Positions 9,192-16,526 of a stretch of DNA of 64,000 bases are shown piece after piece (position 1 is the stretch's first letter; each line of letters opens with the position of its first letter). The position numbers and the translations under genes were made by a program. The notes beneath the pieces were generated by a model. The model did not search any database, was not told where the DNA came from, and worked only from the letters and a program-made list of their open reading frames with translations. This DNA is from Desulfobacteraceae bacterium (GTDB lineage: Bacteria > Desulfobacterota > Desulfobacteria > Desulfobacterales > Desulfosalsimonadaceae): contig JAABSH010000007.1 of the NCBI GenBank assembly GCA_011390465.1, positions 1 through 64,000 on the forward strand, given 5' to 3'.

Positions 9192-9293
9192 TCAGATATC
9201 TCTTTTCCGGATGGCAATGGCAATGCAGACCCCGGCACCGCCCCAGGTCAGGCTCAGTCCGAAAATCATCATTAAAATGGCACTGGTGGTCAT
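9192..9293 (-). CDS. MetS-like small subunit of NSS transporter
   Basis: A 33-residue membrane microprotein of one helix: MTTSAILMMIFGLSLTWGGA followed by GVCIAIAIRKRDI. The FGLSLTWGG pattern and the basic C terminus match the MetS-type small subunits found after Na+-coupled amino acid transporters of the NSS family (MetPS of Corynebacterium is the studied case). It starts 28 bases after the stop of the transporter gene and has a GAGG ribosome site. Its size would make most gene callers miss it. It probably stabilises or activates the large subunit. Confidence 0.85.
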   Translation of the reverse strand: MTTSAILMMIFGLSLTWGGAGVCIAIAIRKRDI

Positions 9294-9321
9294 GAAATCC
9301 CTCACTTGTTATTAATGCTTG

Positions 9322-10806
9322 TTATGAATGACTGGAAAAGGGCGGTGTTTTCCATTGGATGAAAGAAAGTATCACCCCCAGCCCGATGGCCGCGGCCCAC
9401 ACCCCCCAGCCCAGGCAGATCAGCGCGGTCAGGGAATAATCGCCATAAGGGGTCCGGATATCCCCGACCAGGTTTTGGACCGCGGTTACCCCCAGCAGCA
9501 CCGGTGTAAGCACTTTGATGCAGAAATTCCACCATGGCCCCACAGTGAAATCAGACATCGGGTGGATGTGGTCTTTGATGCGGGTGAGGTTGAAAAACCA
9601 TCCCAGCAGGATGACTTCAATTAATCCGGAAAACACAATGTTAAAATTGTTGATAAAATGATCCACAATATCCAGAATCAACAGCCCGCTGCCGGTGGTG
9701 AACACAAGACTCAGGGCCCCGCAGAACAGGCAATAACCGGTGGCCACTTTTTTTCTGCTGAGATCAAATTTATCCATGAGGCCGGATACCACGGTTTCGC
9801 TGATGGATATCTCCGAGGACATTCCGGCGCACACCAGGGAGAGAAAAAACAGGACCCCCACGATTGTCTGCATTACCGGCAGCTGGTTCACTGCTTCCGG
9901 CAGGGTGGCAAAGGCCAGAAAGACGCCGGACAGTTTTGCCGGCAATTCCCCGCCGCTCTGGTGCATCATAAAACCGATGATGCCGAAAACCGTTATGCCG
10001 GACAGCAGGCTGAACCCGCAGTTCACAAAACCCGTGATAAACGCATTGTTCACGATGTCGGATTTTTCCGGCAGATAACTGGAATAACAGATCATAATGC
10101 CAAAGGCGATACTCAGGGAAAAAAAGATCTGCCCGTAGGCCGCAACCCAGACCCGGGCATCCAGGATCCGGGAAAAATCCGGTTTGAACAGCAGCTCCAG
10201 TCCTTTTGCCGCGCCGGGCAGGGTAACACTGCGCACCAGCAGAACTATCAAAAGAAAAAACAGAATCGGCATGAAGATTTTATTGGACAGTTCAATTCCT
10301 TTTTTAACGCCGCTGAACAGCACCAGAAAATTAAGGATCCACACCAGGGCCACGGTCAGCGCAATGGTCGGCCGGATACCGCCGAACTGGAGCGGAGAGG
10401 CGGTGAGTCCCAGAAAATTTTCCGTAAAAAATTTAACAGTTTCCGCGCCCCAGCCCTGGAAAAAGGAGAACCCGATATAGTTGAACGCCCAGGCAATAAT
10501 CACTGCATAATAAACAGAAATGATAAAACTGATGGCCAGCTGCCACCAGCCCAGCCATTCCCATTTTTTGTTGATGCGCGCAAACGTAAGTGGTGCGGAC
10601 CCTTTCATTTTGTGGCCGATGCCGAATTCCAGGATCAAAATCGGGATGCCCGCGGTGAGCAGGGCGAAAAAATAGGGAATCAGAAACGCGCCGCCGCCGT
10701 TTTCATAGGCCATATACGGAAACCGCCAGATGTTTCCCAGGCCAATGGCGGACCCCACCGCCGATAAAATAAAACCGGTTCTGCTTCCCCATTGTTCCCG
10801 TTTCAT
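9322..10806 (-). CDS. Sodium-dependent amino acid transporter, NSS family
   Basis: 494-residue inner-membrane symporter of the neurotransmitter:sodium symporter (LeuT-type) family, with about 11-12 helices. The diagnostic first helix is present (GFILSAVGSAIGLGNIWRFP, about 10-29), with the unwound Na+/substrate site and the Gly-Asn-x-W-R-F-P motif, followed by YENGGGAFLIPYF. It imports an amino acid with Na+; the MetS-like partner downstream suggests a Met/Ala-type system, though specificity is not proven. It forms a two-gene operon with that partner. The 254-base region upstream (10807-11060) shows no gene or clear repeat. Confidence 0.93.
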   Translation of the reverse strand: MKREQWGSRTGFILSAVGSAIGLGNIWRFPYMAYENGGGAFLIPYFFALLTAGIPILILEFGIGHKMKGSAPLTFARINKKWEWLGWWQLAISFIISVYYAVIIAWAFNYIGFSFFQGWGAETVKFFTENFLGLTASPLQFGGIRPTIALTVALVWILNFLVLFSGVKKGIELSNKIFMPILFFLLIVLLVRSVTLPGAAKGLELLFKPDFSRILDARVWVAAYGQIFFSLSIAFGIMICYSSYLPEKSDIVNNAFITGFVNCGFSLLSGITVFGIIGFMMHQSGGELPAKLSGVFLAFATLPEAVNQLPVMQTIVGVLFFLSLVCAGMSSEISISETVVSGLMDKFDLSRKKVATGYCLFCGALSLVFTTGSGLLILDIVDHFINNFNIVFSGLIEVILLGWFFNLTRIKDHIHPMSDFTVGPWWNFCIKVLTPVLLGVTAVQNLVGDIRTPYGDYSLTALICLGWGVWAAAIGLGVILSFIQWKTPPFSSHS

Positions 10807-11060
10807 CAGATCAAATTCTCCAGGTTTCCGGATTCAGATAAACGCCCGCCATCGGCAAGCGCTGGTTGAAATTAATCTATTCTACTGATTTTTAATCTGG
10901 ATTCAAGGATAATTCACAGGATAAAACCAGGATTGTTTCTGTTTTTCTGATGCAAAAAAGGAAGAAAAAGGCTGAAAATACTTGCCCGTAGGCGGATGAA
11001 TCGCTAAGGTTGCGGACAGCTGTTTCAATAAACGTGACAAGAAAAAAAGGATGACAGGTA

Positions 11061-11924
11061 TTGAGGCGGATCGGCATATATGTAAAAAAGGATGCGGAAG
11101 CCATCAGCCGGGCGGATGCGCTGGAAAAATGGCTGATTTCAAAAGAGATTGATGTGCTGCGGGTTCAGAGTTACGGGCCCGAGGACACGGAAAAAGAGGC
11201 TGCCGGAATTGAAGAAAAACTGGCGGATGAATTTATCTGTGTGTTTGTGCTCGGAGGCGACGGCACGTTTTTAAGCGCTTCCCGGTGGCTGGGGGCCCAT
11301 AAAATTCCATTGATCGGCGCCAAATTTGGTGATGTGGGATTTATGGCGGAAATTACCGGTGAAACCCTTTTTGCCGCTGCTCAGCGGATTCTGGAGAATG
11401 AATATGTGATTGCGGAACGGTCCCGGCTGCTGGTGAAAGTGGTGCGGGCCGGGAGCGAAATTGCCGAAGAAACCGTCTTGAATGACGTGGTGATCAACAA
11501 GGGGGCCCTGGCCCGGCTGGCAAACATTGAAACTTATATTAATGATCATTATCTCACCACTTACCGCAGCGATGGCCTGATTGTCGCAACCCCCACCGGC
11601 TCCACTGCCTATTCCCTTGCGGCGGGCGGGCCGGTCATGCATCCGGGCGTGCAGGGAATCATTATCAATCCCATCTGTCCTTTTACCTTGACCAACCGGT
11701 GCATGATCCTGCCGAACACGGTCAATATCAAGATCCGGCTGGCCAAAAAAACCACGGATGTGTTTATAACCTTTGACGGTCAGCAAGTGCTTGAAATAAC
11801 GGATCAGGATGTGGTGCTGATCACAAAAAGCCCCCATCCTTTGAAAATCATTAATTTTCCGGACCAGAATTATTTTGATATTTTAAAGGCCAAGTTATTA
11901 TGGAGCGGCGGCCCCCTGAAATAA
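11061..11924 (+). CDS. nadK: NAD kinase
   Basis: 287-residue NAD kinase, which phosphorylates NAD to NADP. The signature GGDGT is at residues 65-69 and is followed by FLSASRWLG; the second conserved block is NDVVINKG and the third is SDGLIVATPTGSTAYSLAAGG. The start is a TTG; a nearby ATG at 11051 is out of frame. The last 27 bases overlap, tail to tail, the gene on the other strand (11898-13115), so the two messages are complementary at their 3' ends. Confidence 0.95.
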   Translation: MRRIGIYVKKDAEAISRADALEKWLISKEIDVLRVQSYGPEDTEKEAAGIEEKLADEFICVFVLGGDGTFLSASRWLGAHKIPLIGAKFGDVGFMAEITGETLFAAAQRILENEYVIAERSRLLVKVVRAGSEIAEETVLNDVVINKGALARLANIETYINDHYLTTYRSDGLIVATPTGSTAYSLAAGGPVMHPGVQGIIINPICPFTLTNRCMILPNTVNIKIRLAKKTTDVFITFDGQQVLEITDQDVVLITKSPHPLKIINFPDQNYFDILKAKLLWSGGPLK

Positions 11925-13115
11925 AAGAGACCTGCCGATTTTTTTCAGTTTTAATGTTGACCCGTTCTCTGCAATCCGCATAAGTGCGGACAGATCATTC
12001 ACCATGATGGCTGCCTTTGTATCCGGCGCAATGTTTGAATGTTCAAAAAACGGTTTGATCTTTTCCAGGCAGTGGATGGCCTGCATCCTGAAAAACAGTC
12101 CAATCGACAGCAGCCTGTCGCTTTGCAGGTTTTGTTCCGGGAGCCGGTCCAGTTCTGTGGCCAAAATACGGGAAATTTCATCCAGGCCCTCTATGCAGCA
12201 TTGCAGTTCTCCAGCCGCCTGCATCAGGTCCGCTGACAAAGAATCGGCTCTCTGGCTCAGGTGTCTGATGAGTGCGGCAAACACAACCCTCAACCCGCCG
12301 GTGATGGGTCCGGTCATAAGGGTGTCCTCCACCGTTCTGAAGGGTACCACCATTTGTTCATATGCCCGGCCGGGTTCTCCCAGCACCTGATCCGCTGATA
12401 CCCGGCAGTCCGTGAGGCGGATGCCGCCGTGGCCGCAGGGACGGAGAAAGGGGAAATTTAAGGGCCCGGTTTTTTCAAGCCCGGGCGTGTCTTTTGAAAC
12501 CATAAACGCGGAGAACTGGTTTTTTCCCGAAGCCTTGCCGGTTATGGCAATAACAACGAAATAATCTGCCATGGGACTGTTGGTGAGATAGGTTTTTTCG
12601 CCGTTTAACAGGTAGCCGTTTAACAGGTCTTTGGTTAACAGATCTTGGGCAACGGTTTTTTCCGCGGTTGCGGCAAGATGCTTTGGATGGGCCCCGACCT
12701 TGGGTTCGGAAACCGCGAAACACGCGGTTTTTCGGCCGGCAGCCAGATCCGGGAGCCATTGGGTTTTTTGTGCGTCTGTTGCAAATGTGCTCAGCAGCCA
12801 GGAGCCTACGATTTCATGGACCAGCCAGCTCATGGCCACTCCTAAGGTTTCGCCATGAATCACAAGCTGTTTTCCGGCATCCCTCAGGTGCGCAAAAGAT
12901 CCGCCATAACCCTTATATGCGGTATCAACGCGGATGCCGAACAAATGATTTTCCGCCATTTTCTGCCACAGATCAGGTGGAAATCCGGTTAAGTGGTGCA
13001 GATTCGGATAAGGGGCAATGTGGGTTTCTGCCGCATGGCGGAATTTTGTAGAAATATTATTTTTATCATTGCTTTTGTCATTGCTTTTGTCTGGGGTTTT
13101 TTTGTGAAGGTTCAT
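11898..13115 (-). CDS. Divergent acyl-CoA dehydrogenase-like protein
   Basis: About 405 residues from the ATG at 13115; an upstream extension in frame (to 13340) is possible but overlaps the divergent gene and reads as non-coding. The central part has the acyl-CoA dehydrogenase fold signature (AVSEPKVGAHPKHL, GEKTYLTNSPMADYFVV) and a helical C-terminal domain. It lacks the usual C-terminal YEGT/S motif with the catalytic Glu, and the N terminus has a short Asp-Lys-Ser-Asn repeat encoded by a duplicated 12-base unit. It may act on an unusual substrate, use another base, or be a non-catalytic partner. The 3' end overlaps nadK by 27 bases. Ribosome site is weak. Confidence 0.75.
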   Translation of the reverse strand: MNLHKKTPDKSNDKSNDKNNISTKFRHAAETHIAPYPNLHHLTGFPPDLWQKMAENHLFGIRVDTAYKGYGGSFAHLRDAGKQLVIHGETLGVAMSWLVHEIVGSWLLSTFATDAQKTQWLPDLAAGRKTACFAVSEPKVGAHPKHLAATAEKTVAQDLLTKDLLNGYLLNGEKTYLTNSPMADYFVVIAITGKASGKNQFSAFMVSKDTPGLEKTGPLNFPFLRPCGHGGIRLTDCRVSADQVLGEPGRAYEQMVVPFRTVEDTLMTGPITGGLRVVFAALIRHLSQRADSLSADLMQAAGELQCCIEGLDEISRILATELDRLPEQNLQSDRLLSIGLFFRMQAIHCLEKIKPFFEHSNIAPDTKAAIMVNDLSALMRIAENGSTLKLKKIGRSLLFQGAAAP

Positions 13116-13320
13116 GTAAAAAAATTCCAGTTTTTTTGCATAATTTTGCATAGTACCGAAATGCAGCGATTTGATCCTGAACAACCATAAAACGATTTTC
13201 CTTTGTTCGCAAGTTTTGAATAAATCTGATTTTATTTGAATTTTTGCCGTGTTGGGCAGGCTTTTTGCGTAATCGGTTTGAAGATTATATGAATGTTGTC
13301 GGGTATAAGGTTTGAGCAAC

Positions 13321-14913
13321 GTGACGGAAAAAAAATCCATTCTCCTTGTTTATCCGCCACTGGCAAAACCCTGCGAGCCCCCGGCCGGCATTGCCCGGCT
13401 GGCCGGTGCGCTCAAGAGCGGCGGCGTGGACTGCCGGGTATATGACGCAAACCTGAAAGGGATTTTATATCTTCTAAGGCAGCCGGCTGGCGAAGCAATT
13501 CATGCACCACTTCATCAACCAGACACCTGGTCGAAACGGGCCCTGAAAAATATCGAACAGAACCTTCGGTCATTAACATCATGGGACACGTATGCGTCCA
13601 TTGACCGTTACAAGCGCGCGGTAATGGATGTGAACCGGGTGCTTCATGTTGCAGGTCAGCATTTTGGTGCTGCCATCTCACTGTCCAACTACACCCACAG
13701 CGCGCTTTCTCCGGTGCGGAGCACGGATTTGCACCAGGCAGCGGAAAATTTTGATCAGAATCCTTTTTTTCCGGATTTTCAGAAACAGTTTACAAGGTAT
13801 TTTGACGCGAAAGCGCCGGAGATTATCGGATTTTCCGTCAATTTTATGAGCCAGGCCGTTTGCGCTTTTGCCATGGCCGGGTTTGTCCGCACCCGGCTTC
13901 CAGGGGCGCGAATTGTGTTTGGCGGCGGCCTGGTGACGTCCTGGATGCATATCCCGGGATTTCAGAATCCCTTCACCGGTCTGGTGGATGATCTGGTATC
14001 CGGACCAGGGGAAGATTTTCTGCTCAAAGCATGCGGTGCGGAAAATTCAGCAGGACCAGCGCGATCGGCTGACGGAATCTGCGATTTTGCCGGTTTTGAT
14101 ATGGATAATTACCTTGCCCCGGCCCGGGTGATTCCTTTCAGTACCTCCCGGGGCTGCTACTGGCAAAAATGCGCGTTTTGTCCGGAAAAATCAGAGCACA
14201 GCCGGTATCAGCCCCTGGACGTGGGCCATGCGGCTGAAACCGTCAAAACAATGGCCCGGGATGCAGGCGCCGGGCTGATTCATTTTACGGACAATGCCCT
14301 GTCCCCGAAATTTTTGCGCTGTCTCATTTCCCAGCCGCCCCAGTCGCCCGGGGCGCCCCGGACGCCCTGGTACGGGTTTGCCAGAATTACCCCGCACCTG
14401 GCGGATCAGGCGTTTGCCAAGGCCTTAAAACGGTCCGGATGCGTAATGCTGAAGCTGGGGGTGGAATCCGGGGACCAGGACGTGCTGGATTCCCTGGAAA
14501 AGGGCGTTAATCTCCAGACGGTATCCGCAACCCTGAAAACGCTGAAAAAGGCCGGCATTGCCACCTATGCATACCTGCTGTTCGGCACCCCGGCGGAAGA
14601 TGCGGCCTGTGCTGAAAAAACCCTTGAATTCACAAAACAGCATGCGCCCTTTATTGATTTTCTGAACCTGGCGGTATTTAATCTGCCAGCCTACAGCCCG
14701 GAAGCAGACGGCCTTGACACAACGGATTTTTATGCCGGAGACCTGTCCCTGTACCGGGAATTTTTCCATCCCAAAGCCTGGCACCGGGACCGGGTGCGCC
14801 GGTTTCTGGCCAAGTCTGTTAAAAAAGACCCTGCCATCAAGGCCATTCTTAACCGCGATCCTCCGTTTTTTACCTCCAACCATGCGCCGTTTATGGTCAT
14901 GGCAAAATCGTGA
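13321..14913 (+). CDS. B12-binding-type radical SAM protein
   Basis: About 530 residues. The N terminus (ILLVYPPLAKPCEPPAGIAR) is the Rossmann-like cobalamin-binding domain typical of class B radical SAM enzymes, although no clear DxHxxG lower-ligand motif is seen. The radical SAM core begins near residue 275 with SRGCYWQKCAFCPEK, a CX4CX2C cluster motif, one residue longer than the common CX3CX2C. TIM-barrel elements follow (KLGVESGDQDVLDSLEKG, YAYLLFGTPAE). The GTG at 13321 is preferred since AAGG lies 10 bases upstream; a TTG at 13312 is too close to it. Product unknown. No precursor peptide or partner gene is adjacent. Confidence 0.85.
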   Translation: MTEKKSILLVYPPLAKPCEPPAGIARLAGALKSGGVDCRVYDANLKGILYLLRQPAGEAIHAPLHQPDTWSKRALKNIEQNLRSLTSWDTYASIDRYKRAVMDVNRVLHVAGQHFGAAISLSNYTHSALSPVRSTDLHQAAENFDQNPFFPDFQKQFTRYFDAKAPEIIGFSVNFMSQAVCAFAMAGFVRTRLPGARIVFGGGLVTSWMHIPGFQNPFTGLVDDLVSGPGEDFLLKACGAENSAGPARSADGICDFAGFDMDNYLAPARVIPFSTSRGCYWQKCAFCPEKSEHSRYQPLDVGHAAETVKTMARDAGAGLIHFTDNALSPKFLRCLISQPPQSPGAPRTPWYGFARITPHLADQAFAKALKRSGCVMLKLGVESGDQDVLDSLEKGVNLQTVSATLKTLKKAGIATYAYLLFGTPAEDAACAEKTLEFTKQHAPFIDFLNLAVFNLPAYSPEADGLDTTDFYAGDLSLYREFFHPKAWHRDRVRRFLAKSVKKDPAIKAILNRDPPFFTSNHAPFMVMAKS

Positions 14914-14924
14914 AAAATTGTCCG

Positions 14925-14986
14925 GTTGACACCTTGATTCGCATTTTGGTATCAACCGGTAAACATTAACGGCTTTGTACAAAGCC
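14925..14986. promoter_or_regulatory. Two inverted repeats after the radical SAM gene
   Basis: GTTGACACC (14925-14933) pairs with GGTATCAAC (14949-14957) with one G-T pair, and GGCTTTGTACAAAGCC (14971-14986) is a perfect 16-base palindrome. The first could end the upstream transcript, although no T-run follows. The second looks like a protein-binding site. Neither has a known function here. Confidence 0.4.
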
Positions 14987-15032
14987 ACTGACTTGGTGAT
15001 GCGTCGTTTTTTCATCAAGGAATTTCTTTTCA

Positions 15033-15118
15033 CCACAGAGATCACAGAGGACCCAGAGAAAACCTTTTTATTTTTCTCATCATCCCTCTCTGTGGTCTCA
15101 GTGCCCTCAGTGGTTTTG
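15033..15118. repeat. Palindromic CACAGAG-type repeat
   Basis: CCACAGAG (15033-15040) with further CACAGAGG and CCCAGAG words pairs with CTCTGTGG (15088-15095) and CCCTCAGTGG around a T-rich loop. The same words recur in the palindrome at 44173-44380. It fills most of the spacer before the cyclophilin gene. Confidence 0.5.
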
Positions 15119-15217
15119 TACGATTTTTCAGGAACATAAGCATGGGTTCCGCAGATGCAGTCGCTTTTGGCAACGGCAGCAAAGCGATAAATATTAAGAA
15201 ATAAAAGGAGACAGCAC

Positions 15218-15715
15218 ATGATAAAACTCGAAACCACCATGGGCGATATTGTGATTGAACTGGATGCGGAAAAAGCCCCCAAAACCGCGGCCAATTTTTT
15301 GGAATACGTGAATGCCGGCCATTATGACGGCACCATTTTTCACCGCGTGATCAATGGATTCATGATTCAGGGCGGCGGCATGACCGAAGACATGAAGGAA
15401 AAACCCACCAGTGCGCCCATTGAAAATGAGGCGGACAACGAACTGAAAAACGCGGCCTATACGGTTGCCATGGCCCGGACATCGGATCCTCACAGCGCCA
15501 CGGCCCAGTTTTTTATTAACGTGAAAAACAACGATTTTCTGGACCACAAAAGCAAAACCCCGGACGGCTGGGGCTATACGGTATTCGGAAAAGTGGCCCA
15601 GGGCCACGGCGTGGTCAACAAGATCAAGGCGGTTCCCACGGGCCGCACCGGCATGCACGATGATGTGCCCAAAACGCCGGTGGTGATCAACAAGGCGTCA
15701 GTGGTGGAAGGGTAG
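15218..15715 (+). CDS. Cyclophilin-type peptidyl-prolyl cis-trans isomerase
   Basis: 165-residue cytoplasmic cyclophilin (no signal peptide), similar in size to E. coli PpiB. It catalyses cis-trans isomerisation at proline in folding proteins. Active-site blocks are seen: [14 protein letters not shown] and the segment ending [17 protein letters not shown] good ribosome site (AGGAGACAGCAC) precedes the ATG. It stands alone between two palindromic repeat elements. Confidence 0.95.
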   Translation: MIKLETTMGDIVIELDAEKAPKTAANFLEYVNAGHYDGTIFHRVINGFMIQGGGMTEDMKEKPTSAPIENEADNELKNAAYTVAMARTSDPHSATAQFFINVKNNDFLDHKSKTPDGWGYTVFGKVAQGHGVVNKIKAVPTGRTGMHDDVPKTPVVINKASVVEG

Positions 15716-15751
15716 GGGGCTGGGAAACAGCGGTTTTTGTTAGATAAATTT

Positions 15752-15778
15752 TAAGGTTTCAGGTGTCGGGTGTCAGGA
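15752..15778 (+). repeat. Short period-7 array after cyclophilin gene
   Basis: Units of seven bases (AAGGTTT, CAGGTGT, CGGGTGT, CAGG) about 40 bases after the cyclophilin stop codon, in the sense of that gene. It is the shortest of six related arrays in the window. Confidence 0.5.
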
Positions 15779-15946
15779 TATGCAAGCAGATTCTGAACAC
15801 GGATAACTGAACCCTTTTATTTTTCCAATGGTCAGCAATGCCTAATTTTAAATGATCAGTTTTAATGTAATCGTAAAAAGCTTTTGACGGCATTCTCGCC
15901 GCTGTATGAATCAATAAGAAATCCCCGTCCATAATATTTTTTATCC

Positions 15947-16001
15947 CGCAGAGGCGCTGAGGCGCTGAGATTTTTTTCTCTGCGAGCTCTGCGCCTCTGC
16001 G
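15947..16001. repeat. G+C-rich palindromic element
   Basis: An 11-base perfect inverted repeat, CGCAGAGGCGC (15947-15957) and GCGCCTCTGCG (15991-16001), with additional GAGGCGCTGAG words and a T7 loop. Belongs to the same family as 7377-7441 and 37317-37346. Confidence 0.65.
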
Positions 16002-16143
16002 CGAGATAAGATTTTTTTAAGATGCACTTATTTGGAAACCTTCAGTTTTCAATGATCAGGGTGGACTTCGTTTACGCATAAACATCAGCTAATGCAATCT
16101 TCTGCCAGTGTAACAGGAGAAAAAAGTTGCCAATCACCCTTTG

Positions 16144-16172
16144 TTGACATTTGTCACAAATGGGTTTATTGT
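16144..16172 (+). promoter_or_regulatory. Promoter with embedded operator for AbrB-like gene
   Basis: TTGACA (16144-16149) and TATTGT (16167-16172) are separated by 17 bases. The spacer holds an inverted repeat CATTTGT-c-ACAAATG (16148-16162), which overlaps the -35 box. AbrB/MazE-type proteins commonly bind such sites in their own promoter, so autoregulation is likely but not shown. Confidence 0.5.
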
Positions 16173-16232
16173 CAGTTCTAAAAGCAATTAACGCATTAAG
16201 CACATTAACCAGGAGTATTCAGGAGTATTCGC

Positions 16233-16505
16233 ATGGCTGAAATCAATATTCTTAAAACCGATTCCCGGGGAAGAATCACTCTGCCGCGACCGTTTAGATC
16301 CGAGTCCCTTTTTGAATACACCATCGAAGGCGCCCAGCTCACGCTTTACCCCGTCAAAACCGTCAGAAAATTTCCAGATATGTCGAATTTGCCGGAAGAA
16401 GAACTGTCCGCGGAATGGAAATCCATGGAATTAAAGGTAAATCAGAATGCACGACCCGGAATCACGGCCGACAGTCCGTCCGATTTACGAGCACCTGAAA
16501 TCTGA
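16233..16505 (+). CDS. Orphan SpoVT/AbrB-like DNA-binding protein
   Basis: 90 residues. The N-terminal 45 residues have the swapped-hairpin AbrB/MazE pattern (KTDSRGRITLPRPFR, then a short beta segment IEGAQLTLYPV). The C-terminal half is charged and looks disordered. Such domains act as antitoxins or transition-state regulators, but no toxin gene is adjacent. The ribosome site is duplicated in tandem: AGGAGTATTC occurs at 16211-16220 and 16221-16230, and the second copy gives an ideal 7-base spacing to the ATG. The last codons lie inside a period-7 array, so the C terminus may be recent. Confidence 0.65.
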   Translation: MAEINILKTDSRGRITLPRPFRSESLFEYTIEGAQLTLYPVKTVRKFPDMSNLPEEELSAEWKSMELKVNQNARPGITADSPSDLRAPEI

Positions 16506-16524
16506 CACCTGAAACCTGAAACCT
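16494..16524 (-). repeat. Period-7 array at ettA 3' end
   Basis: Units CCTGAAA, TCTGACA, CCTGAAA, CCTGAAA, then CCTG on the plus strand; read in the ettA sense they are purine-rich (TTTCAGG). The array begins 2-3 bases after the ettA stop codon and also encodes the last residues of the AbrB-like gene. Confidence 0.6.
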
Positions 16525-16526
16525 GC

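Noticed and set aside
10892-11104. 70-codon minus-strand frame overlapping the nadK start
   Set aside because: No ribosome site, crosses the nadK start and has no likeness to a known small protein.
11898-13340. Long form of the acyl-CoA dehydrogenase-like protein with 75 extra residues
   Set aside because: The extension overlaps the start of the divergent radical SAM gene and its translation looks non-coding.
14425-15294. Minus-strand frame of 289 codons spanning the radical SAM 3' end and the cyclophilin start
   Set aside because: It crosses two convincing genes and a palindromic repeat, and has no ribosome site or domain.
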